Positions 1 through 4,726 of a stretch of 5,722 nucleotides of DNA are shown here, piece by piece (position 1 is the stretch's first letter; the number at the start of each line of letters is the position of its first letter). The stretch spans positions 1 through 5,722 of the forward strand of contig DAOUSS010000104.1 of assembly GCA_030627085.1 (NCBI GenBank). The letters are read 5' to 3'. A program made the translations under genes and the position numbers. The notes below the pieces were generated by a model. It was given only the letters and a program-made list of their open reading frames with translations. It did not search any database and was not told the origin of the DNA. The stretch is from Candidatus Stahliibacteriota bacterium (GTDB taxonomy: Bacteria > Hydrothermota > UBA3073).

Positions 1-32
1 ATGGATGCTCTTTGTGGTGAGTTCTTAGCAGG

Positions 33-117
33 CGTGCCGTCGGGAGTTACCTCCCGATGGCGACCCAGCTGTGTCAGTCTGCCTACCGCAGGCAGGGAGG
101 TAACTCCTGACACCACG
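33..117. repeat. GC-rich long inverted repeat with nested hairpins
   Basis: Arms 33-55 and 95-117 are reverse complements over 23 bp with three mismatches; the inner 17 bp (39-55 against 95-111) have only one. Each part can also fold locally. TCGGGAG (40-46) pairs with CTCCCGA (51-57) around a 4-nt loop, and CTGCCT (79-84) pairs with AGGCAG (90-95) around ACCGC. The 85-bp block is about 65% G+C, clearly above the AT-rich DNA around it, so it looks like an inserted repeat of REP/palindromic type rather than part of a gene. There is no U-run after the stems, which argues against a simple intrinsic terminator. Whether it recurs elsewhere in the genome cannot be seen here. Confidence 0.7.
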
Positions 118-157
118 ATTACATTGACTCTAAACACAAAGTTCACGAAGAATAATT

Positions 158-178
158 GTCAATCGTCAATAGTAAATC
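158..178. repeat. Heptamer tandem repeat, three GTCAATC-like units
   Basis: Three consecutive 7-bp units, GTCAATC, GTCAATA and GTAAATC, occupy this stretch; the second and third each differ from the first by one base. It lies in the noncoding leader between the GC-rich inverted repeat and the OmpH-like gene. Nearby, TCTTTGTGGT occurs at both 9-18 and 194-203, and a related word in reverse orientation (AACACAAAG) lies at about 133-141. The leader therefore seems built from short repeat modules. Function is unknown. Confidence 0.5.
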
Positions 179-242
179 GAAAATTAATAGGGTTCTTTGT
201 GGTTCATTCTTCATAATATAAAGAGTTAATGAGGAGGATACT

Positions 243-1208
243 ATGTTAAAAAGATGGGGGATAATAGCGCTTATCCTTATACCACTGATATTATCTGCTG
301 AAGGTATGATTGGCTATATAGATTCTCAGCGGATACTAGAAGGGTATAGAGGTAGTGGAGAGATCACACAGGAAATTAACACAGCTCTGCGAAACTGGGA
401 AAGAGAGGCAACAGGATTGAAGCAGGAGATAGAGCAGATGATACAAGAGTATGAGAGTCAAGCAGTTATGCTATCAGAAAAGGTAAGGCAGGGGAAGATG
501 GCCGCCATAGAAGAGAAACAGCAAGAGTATCAGCAGTTTGTTCAACGAATCTGGGGGGCAGGAGGAGAGGCAGAAATAAAACAGAGAGAGATAATGCAAC
601 CATTTGTTGATAGGATAAATGGAATTATTACCCGGATTGGAGAGACAGAGGGTTATTCGATGATATTTGATATTGCCAGTATGGGGGTAGTATATGCAAC
701 TGATGAGCTTGACCTCACGCAAAGGGTGTTGGATGAATTGAATAAAGAGTATGTGGGAGAAGAAGAGGTTTTTGCTGGTTTTGAGAAGATTGAATTCTAT
801 GTGTTGAAATTGAAGGAGAAGAACAAGGAAGCACAAGATTTTGGATTAGGACAGAATATAAAAGAGAAACTACGAGCTGCACTGATTGCGATGGAGAACT
901 ATAAGGAGGTCAGGTCAACCAAGATGGCTAATGCCTTTACACTTGCAAATGTACCCCTCGCCCAGGATAAACTGACGGAGGAAGAGGTTAAGACGCTTGG
1001 AAGACTTGCCGATGCTGATTTTATGATTATGGGAGAGGTTGAAAAGGTCGGCGAGGTAATAACAGCCCGCATATCGGTAATAGATGTGAAAAAAGAAGCA
1101 ATAATCAAGACAGCCGAAGCAAAATCAAGTGGAGACAGGCCAGAAGACATTATAACTATGGTTTCGGACCTGACTGCAGAGATCTTGCCCTCTATGAAAG
1201 TAGAATAA
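243..1208 (+). CDS. OmpH/Skp-like periplasmic protein with C-terminal CsgG/FlgO-like domain
   Basis: This is a 321-residue exported protein. Residues 1-19 form a signal peptide (basic MLKR, hydrophobic core, probable cleavage after LSA). Residues about 22-169 match the OmpH/Skp chaperone family: an opening strand (GYIDSQRIL), a long charged, Gln/Glu-rich coiled coil (about 45-120) and a closing segment (GYSMIFDIASMGVVYATDELDLT) ending in a helix. Skp-type proteins hold unfolded outer-membrane proteins in the periplasm. Typical Skp proteins have about 160-190 residues; here about 140 more follow. Residues about 180-318 resemble the alpha/beta fold of CsgG/FlgO-like lipoprotein domains, with LTEEEVKTLGRLADADFMIMGEV followed by strands like ARISVIDVKKEAIIKTAEA. 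The start is supported by AGGAGG at 232-237, five bases before ATG. lpxD follows 30 bp later, matching the widespread skp-lpxD order. The OmpH call is strong; the C-terminal assignment is moderate and based on pattern only. Confidence 0.85.
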   Translation: MLKRWGIIALILIPLILSAEGMIGYIDSQRILEGYRGSGEITQEINTALRNWEREATGLKQEIEQMIQEYESQAVMLSEKVRQGKMAAIEEKQQEYQQFVQRIWGAGGEAEIKQREIMQPFVDRINGIITRIGETEGYSMIFDIASMGVVYATDELDLTQRVLDELNKEYVGEEEVFAGFEKIEFYVLKLKEKNKEAQDFGLGQNIKEKLRAALIAMENYKEVRSTKMANAFTLANVPLAQDKLTEEEVKTLGRLADADFMIMGEVEKVGEVITARISVIDVKKEAIIKTAEAKSSGDRPEDIITMVSDLTAEILPSMKVE

Positions 1209-1238
1209 GCTAATAATTATATCTTTATATCTTTTGCT

Positions 1239-2246
1239 ATGAAACTAATAGAGATAGCCGAGTTCCTTTCGGGTGAGATAAAAGGTAACACTTCAATAGA
1301 TATAACTGGGATTGCAAGGATTGAGGATGCAAGGAAGGGAGATATAACCTATATATCCTATCCGAAATATGAAAAATGGCTTGCCAAAACAGGTGCCTCT
1401 TGCGTTATTGTTCCCAAAAATACTAACATTAGCACTACAAAAACCCTGCTTTTTGTGGACGAGCCTGCCCTTGCGATTGTAAAACTTGCGAATTTTTTCT
1501 GTAAAAAATTTTCTCCTGAAGCTGGCATATCACCTCTTGCAGATGTATCAAAGAATGCGGTGGTGGATGAAACTGTATCAATAGGTGCCTTCTGTGTGAT
1601 ATGTTCTGGTTGCAGATTGGGTAAGGGGACAGTTTTGTTTCCATGGGTATATCTGGGAGAAGGTTCTCAAGTAGGTGATAATTGTATGATATACCCGGGA
1701 GTTGTCATCCGTGAGAATGTGCGAATAAAAAACAGAGTAGTGATACATCCTGGATGTGTAATAGGTGCAGATGGATTCGGGTATATAGAAAAGGCAAGCA
1801 AGAGGATAAAAATCCCGCATCTTGGAGGTGTTGTAGTGGAGGATGATGTTGAAATTGGTGCAAATAGTACTATAGATCGTGCAACACTCGGGGATACAAT
1901 AATAGGCAAAGGGACGAAGATTGACAATCTTGTTCACATAGCTCATAATGTAGTGATTGGTGAGGACTCTGTGATTATTGCGCAGGTTGGAATAGCAGGC
2001 TCAACAGAAATAGGGAGTAGTGTCATTATAGCAGGACAGGCAGGAATATCTGACCATCTTATAATAGGGAATAATGTAAAGATAGGTGCCCAATCAGGTG
2101 TAACAAAGTCGGTAAAGGACGGAGAGGAAGTATCTGGTTACCCCGCAAGAGAACACAAGAGGTCAAAGAAGGCATACGCTCTTCTTATGCGGCTTCCAGA
2201 GATATACGAAAGACTGAAAAAGATTGAAAAGAAACTTTTTGGGTGA
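1239..2246 (+). CDS. lpxD: UDP-3-O-(3-hydroxyacyl)glucosamine N-acyltransferase LpxD
   Basis: LpxD catalyses the third step of lipid A synthesis, moving a 3-hydroxyacyl chain from acyl carrier protein to the 2-amino group of UDP-3-O-acylglucosamine in the cytoplasm. The 335-residue length fits the family (about 340). Residues 1-100 form the N-terminal uridine-binding domain (EIAEFLSGEIKG, GIARIEDARKGDITYI). Residues about 103-290 are a left-handed beta helix of hexapeptide repeats rich in [IV]G and [IV]x[IV]G units. NLVHIAHNVVIG contains His233 and His236; His236, in the HN pair, probably corresponds to the catalytic histidine of E. coli LpxD. GYPAREHKR and the C-terminal helix ending in KKIEKKLFG complete the family pattern. 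ATG at 1239 is preferred because MKLIEIAEFL aligns with usual LpxD starts, but no Shine-Dalgarno sequence is visible; the upstream bases are two copies of TTATATCT. Expected neighbours fabZ and lpxA are absent downstream. Confidence 0.96.
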   Translation: MKLIEIAEFLSGEIKGNTSIDITGIARIEDARKGDITYISYPKYEKWLAKTGASCVIVPKNTNISTTKTLLFVDEPALAIVKLANFFCKKFSPEAGISPLADVSKNAVVDETVSIGAFCVICSGCRLGKGTVLFPWVYLGEGSQVGDNCMIYPGVVIRENVRIKNRVVIHPGCVIGADGFGYIEKASKRIKIPHLGGVVVEDDVEIGANSTIDRATLGDTIIGKGTKIDNLVHIAHNVVIGEDSVIIAQVGIAGSTEIGSSVIIAGQAGISDHLIIGNNVKIGAQSGVTKSVKDGEEVSGYPAREHKRSKKAYALLMRLPEIYERLKKIEKKLFG

Positions 2247-2265
2247 ACTTTTTTGTTATCTTCAG

Positions 2266-2285
2266 ACGCTGATTTACGCTGATTA
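2266..2285. repeat. 10-bp tandem repeat, ACGCTGATTW twice
   Basis: Two adjoining copies, ACGCTGATTT and ACGCTGATTA, lie in the AT-rich spacer after lpxD and are followed by a T-run. The period is about one helical turn. The wording resembles short 'GCTGATTTACGCTGATTA' strings that I recall from intergenic DNA of environmental genomes; this recollection is unverified. The rest of the spacer (2286-2352) is T-rich and contains a weak interrupted stem (AAAGC at 2291-2295 with GCTTT at 2332-2336). Confidence 0.5.
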
Positions 2286-2352
2286 TTTTTAAAGCAAATA
2301 TTTTTATATCTCTATTTTTAGATTATTTGGTGCTTTTTCAGCGAGAATAAAA

Positions 2353-2598
2353 ATGATAATTAGTGAATTTACCCCTGATAAGATTGAGTCTCTGCCCATT
2401 GACATCCAGAAACTTGTATGGAGGGCACTGTTTTACAAGTCGCAAATTACAATGTACGAAAGAGAATACACATCGAGAAAAGATGACAAGATCTTTGAAA
2501 AACTTAACAAGTATCGCGAGGCATTTAAAAATATGCAGGAGATATTGAACAAGAAATGTAAGAGCAAGGGATTAGAAAGTATTATTATCGTGGACTGA
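2353..2598 (+). CDS. Small hypothetical protein, helical and charged
   Basis: I do not recognise this 81-residue protein. It has no signal peptide, membrane segment or cysteine-pair motif (one Cys, in KKCKSKG). Residues about 10-70 look like two or three amphipathic helices, from IDIQKLVWRALFYKSQITMYEREY to KIFEKLNKYREAFKNMQEILNKK, with a basic patch near residue 70. Codon choice resembles the neighbouring genes and there is no competing good frame, so it is probably real. The start ATG has only a weak GAGA (2343-2346) upstream. It lies 106 bp after lpxD and 68 bp before the flavin reductase, so co-transcription with the latter is possible. A small cytoplasmic adaptor or DNA/protein-binding role is conceivable but unsupported. 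Confidence 0.65.
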   Translation: MIISEFTPDKIESLPIDIQKLVWRALFYKSQITMYEREYTSRKDDKIFEKLNKYREAFKNMQEILNKKCKSKGLESIIIVD

Positions 2599-2666
2599 CT
2601 TAAGAAAGAGCAAAGATAGAGGTAGGAAGAGCAAGATAAGTTGATTTTTAGATTTACGGGGGCAAT

Positions 2667-3209
2667 ATGGAGGTGAATCCTGAGGAGTATATAAAAATAA
2701 TTCCACCACCGCCAGTTGTTCTGATATCGACACTGTATGGTAATGTGAAGAATATAGCTCCATTCGGAATGAATATGCCGATTTCTTTTCACCCACCTCT
2801 GTACGCTGTTGGAGTAAAAGATACAAGAGATACATATAAAAATATTTTAGAGACAGAGGAATTTGTAGTTGCTGTGCCGGGCCCCGATTTAATCCGAGAA
2901 ATCGATACGATAGCAGAATCTTTCTCAAGAGAGGTAAGTGAGTTTGAAAAAGCAGGGCTCACTCCCGTGGCAAGCAAGGTGGTGAAACCTTTTCGGGTGA
3001 AAGAATGTCAGTCCAATTTTGAGTGTAGACTTGCGTGGATTAAACAGGCTGGCGACCATTACATAATAGTTGGGAGAGTAGTAGCCGCAAGTATAGACGA
3101 TATAATCTATAGAAAAGAACTATCAAGACTTGTCATTGCTCCTGTCTATCATGTTGGGGCTGAAGAAGGTGAGTATGCTGTGAAGGGACATTTATTAGCT
3201 AAAGAGTGA
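2667..3209 (+). CDS. Flavin reductase-like, FMN-binding split-barrel protein
   Basis: The 180-residue protein fits the flavin reductase-like domain family (FMN-binding split barrel, usually 170-190 residues), whose members bind FMN and reduce flavins or act as flavoredoxin-like electron carriers. The typical order is visible: PPPVVLISTLYGNVKNIAPFGMNMPISFHPPLYAVGV (about residues 13-49, strand, 'G..N.AP' turn, and PP strand), then TYKNILETEEFVVAVPG (about 54-70), a helical insert with DTIAESFSR, and the later barrel strands ECRLAWIKQAGDHYIIVGRVVAA. It has no signal peptide, so it is probably cytoplasmic. A GGGGG run at 2658-2662, four bases before ATG 2667, is the likely ribosome-binding site. 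The exact donor and partner cannot be read from sequence. The frame continues open after the TGA stop for 62 codons (see the CPEC peptide), so either the gene ends here or a read-through/decayed fusion is present. Confidence 0.85.
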   Translation: MEVNPEEYIKIIPPPPVVLISTLYGNVKNIAPFGMNMPISFHPPLYAVGVKDTRDTYKNILETEEFVVAVPGPDLIREIDTIAESFSREVSEFEKAGLTPVASKVVKPFRVKECQSNFECRLAWIKQAGDHYIIVGRVVAASIDDIIYRKELSRLVIAPVYHVGAEEGEYAVKGHLLAKE

Positions 3210-3224
3210 GTTATTCTCAGGACT

Positions 3225-3398
3225 TTGCATATCCGTAAAACCGCTATTGTGAATTTTCATAACTATAATGGGGCGTATAAAACACTAAACGCCTGTCCAG
3301 AGTGCGATGATAGCATAAGTGAAAAAGCCCAAAAAGAAGGAAATAATTGTGAAAAGCTTGGTGTGTTCTTAAAGTCAGATGTAGATAATGTTGACTAA
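3225..3398 (+). CDS. Unrecognised short CPEC-containing peptide
   Basis: From the codon after the flavin reductase TGA (3210) to TAA at 3396-3398 the same frame stays open for 62 codons. The peptide looks protein-like: RKTAIVNFHNYNGAYKTLNACPEC and then DDSISEKAQKEG, NNCEKLGVF and LKSDVDNVD. It has a CxxC pair (CPEC) and a third cysteine 15 residues later, suggesting a metal or redox site. Codons are like those of the neighbours. I do not recognise the family. The start is uncertain. TTG at 3225 has AGGA only two bases upstream, GTG at 3249 has no ribosome-binding site, and no ATG is available. The stop overlaps the amrS start by 11 bp, typical of translational coupling. Alternatives are a C-terminal extension of the flavin reductase cut off by the TGA, or the tail of a truncated gene. 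Confidence 0.4.
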   Translation: MHIRKTAIVNFHNYNGAYKTLNACPECDDSISEKAQKEGNNCEKLGVFLKSDVDNVD

Positions 3399-4530
3399 CA
3401 AACTGTTACAGTTTGGGATTATTTTGACGGGTCTTGTCGCCATTATGGCTTTGCCATTGAAACCTCTCTCTGATCCCGAGTCCCCGGACTCATCCAGTAT
3501 AACTAACGCTGCTCGTGGGGAGTCACTCAAAGAGGCGATGTTTTATGAAAGATTAGATGGGAACAAGATACAGTGCAATATCTGTTTCAGAAGATGTATT
3601 GTTCCTCCAGGAGGCCGGGGTTTCTGCCGTGTACGCGAAAACCGTGATGGAAGGTATTACTCTCTGGTTTATTCGAGTCCTTCTGCTGTGCACGTAGATC
3701 CCATTGAAAAGGAACCACAACTCCATATGTTACCGGGGAGTGAGATACTATGCCTTGGCACAGCAGGATGTAATTTCAGGTGTCGCCACTGTCACAACTG
3801 GCATCTCTCTCAGGCAAGACCCGAAGATTTGGACACTTATCATCTGCTCCCAGAAGATGTAATTGAACTTGCTATCCAGAAGGATATTCCTACAATCTCT
3901 TTCACTTATAATGAACCAACGGTCTTCTACGAATATGTTTACGATATAGCAGTCCTTGCAAAGAAAAAGGGGTTGAGAATATTGTGGCATTCCAACGGTT
4001 CCATGAATCCGGAACCCTTAAGGACACTTCTCAAATATACCGATGCTGTAACCATTGACCTAAAAGGATTTACCAAAAAGGCATATCAGAACTCATCTGC
4101 TGAGTTGAAACCTGTCCTTAAAACCTTAAAGATTATCAAACAGGAAGGAAGATGGCTTGAGATTGTAAATCTGGTTATCCCAACGATAAATGATAACCCC
4201 GATGATATCAAAAGGATGTGTGAATGGATTAAAGAGAATCTGGGGGAGGAAGTTCCACTTCACTTCTCCCGATTTTTTCCCAATTACAAACTGCTACATC
4301 TCCCACCAACACCGATTGAAACACTGAAAGATGCATATAAAATAGCAAAAGATACAGGTCTCCATTATGTTACAATTGGCAATGTTCCAGGGCATAAATA
4401 CAATTCAACATTCTGTCCAAAGTGTAAGAGGAGGCTAATTCACAGAGTCCATTTTCAGGTTTTAGAAAACAATGTAGTAGAGGGAAGATGTGGGTTCTGC
4501 AATCATAAGATACCCGGAATATGGAGGTAA
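3388..4530 (+). CDS. amrS: AmmeMemoRadiSam-system radical SAM enzyme with N-terminal membrane segment
   Basis: This 380-residue protein matches the AmrS (PflA-like) radical SAM family, found with AMMECR1- and Memo-type partners; the reaction is not securely known to me. The 4Fe-4S/SAM motif CNFRCRHC supplies Cys128, Cys132 and Cys135. Upstream lies the family signature AMFYERLDGNKIQC with Cys63, Cys66, Cys70 and Cys80 (CNICFRRC and GFC), then VHVDPIEKEP. TYNEPTVFYEY, the DAVTIDLKGF strand and HFSRFFP are also family-typical. A CxxC pair at Cys343/346 and another at Cys368/371 form a C-terminal zinc-ribbon-like module. Residues about 5-24 are hydrophobic, followed by a Ser/Pro-rich linker to about 45, suggesting membrane anchoring or export. 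Start ATG 3388 lacks a Shine-Dalgarno sequence but overlaps the preceding stop. An internal ATG at 3538 would remove the anchor but begin inside the conserved AMFYE block, so I favour 3388. AMMECR1 and Memo genes are not in the window. Confidence 0.88.
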   Translation: MLTNKLLQFGIILTGLVAIMALPLKPLSDPESPDSSSITNAARGESLKEAMFYERLDGNKIQCNICFRRCIVPPGGRGFCRVRENRDGRYYSLVYSSPSAVHVDPIEKEPQLHMLPGSEILCLGTAGCNFRCRHCHNWHLSQARPEDLDTYHLLPEDVIELAIQKDIPTISFTYNEPTVFYEYVYDIAVLAKKKGLRILWHSNGSMNPEPLRTLLKYTDAVTIDLKGFTKKAYQNSSAELKPVLKTLKIIKQEGRWLEIVNLVIPTINDNPDDIKRMCEWIKENLGEEVPLHFSRFFPNYKLLHLPPTPIETLKDAYKIAKDTGLHYVTIGNVPGHKYNSTFCPKCKRRLIHRVHFQVLENNVVEGRCGFCNHKIPGIWR

Positions 4531-4552
4531 GGGACCCCTATCTCCTCCATAT
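4519..4552 (+). terminator. Inverted repeat across the amrS stop, possible terminator
   Basis: ATATGGAGG (4519-4527) and CCTCCATAT (4544-4552) form a perfect 9-bp stem with a 16-nt loop that includes the TAA stop (4528-4530). The downstream strand is pyrimidine-rich (CTCCTTCATTCCATTCC) but has no clean T-run, so intrinsic termination is only a weak inference. Transcript-end protection or a protein-binding palindrome would fit equally well. Confidence 0.35.
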
Positions 4553-4682
4553 CTCCTTCATTCCATTCCTCCCCTGTTTAACTATAAGGAAAAAGGCTAA
4601 AGGGCTTAGTTTGCGAAAAAGAGTGAAACTTTTCCTCAAATTTTCCGTATTACATAGTAACGATACAAAAGACTTCTTTTCG

Positions 4683-4723
4683 CCAATCCAACTGGTTACG
4701 AACCTGATCAATAGATTGGAGGT
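4683..4723 (+). promoter_or_regulatory. Foldable leader and ribosome-binding site of the DUF5916 gene
   Basis: GGAGGT at 4718-4723 is a strong Shine-Dalgarno sequence only three or four bases before ATG 4727. Its first bases lie in the distal arm of a stem, CCAATC (4683-4688) with GATTGG (4714-4719). Inside the loop, GGTT (4694-4697) pairs with AACC (4701-4704). Folding could partly hide the ribosome-binding site. The rest of the spacer (4553-4682) shows no convincing promoter; an interrupted palindrome lies at 4647-4666 (GTATTAC/GTAACGATAC). Confidence 0.3.
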
Positions 4724-4726
4724 AGT

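Noticed and set aside
158..178. CRISPR-like repeat
   Set aside because: Units are only 7 bp and directly adjoining, with no spacers, and no cas genes are nearby.
1..216. Open frame of 71 codons at the window start
   Set aside because: It runs straight through the inverted repeat and the heptamer repeats, has no ribosome-binding site visible and yields a low-complexity, Thr/Ser-rich peptide. It is better read as noncoding repeat DNA.
184..220. Sigma-70 promoter before the OmpH-like gene
   Set aside because: TAATAT at 214-219 could be a -10 box, but no acceptable -35 box lies 16-18 bp upstream.
474..836. Minus-strand open frame opposite the OmpH-like gene (and similar ones opposite lpxD, the flavin reductase and amrS)
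   Set aside because: They lie fully opposite well-supported genes and give Leu/Ser/Ile-rich peptides without motifs, typical of antisense shadows.
2291..2336. Intrinsic terminator after lpxD
   Set aside because: The stem AAAGC/GCTTT with AAATA/TATTT is AT-rich, has a 3-nt bulge and a long loop. It is too weak to call.
3207..3245. Selenocysteine insertion at the flavin reductase TGA
   Set aside because: The only nearby stem (TGAG with CTCA around TTATT) includes the TGA itself and is too short for a bacterial SECIS element. No selenoprotein pattern surrounds the codon.
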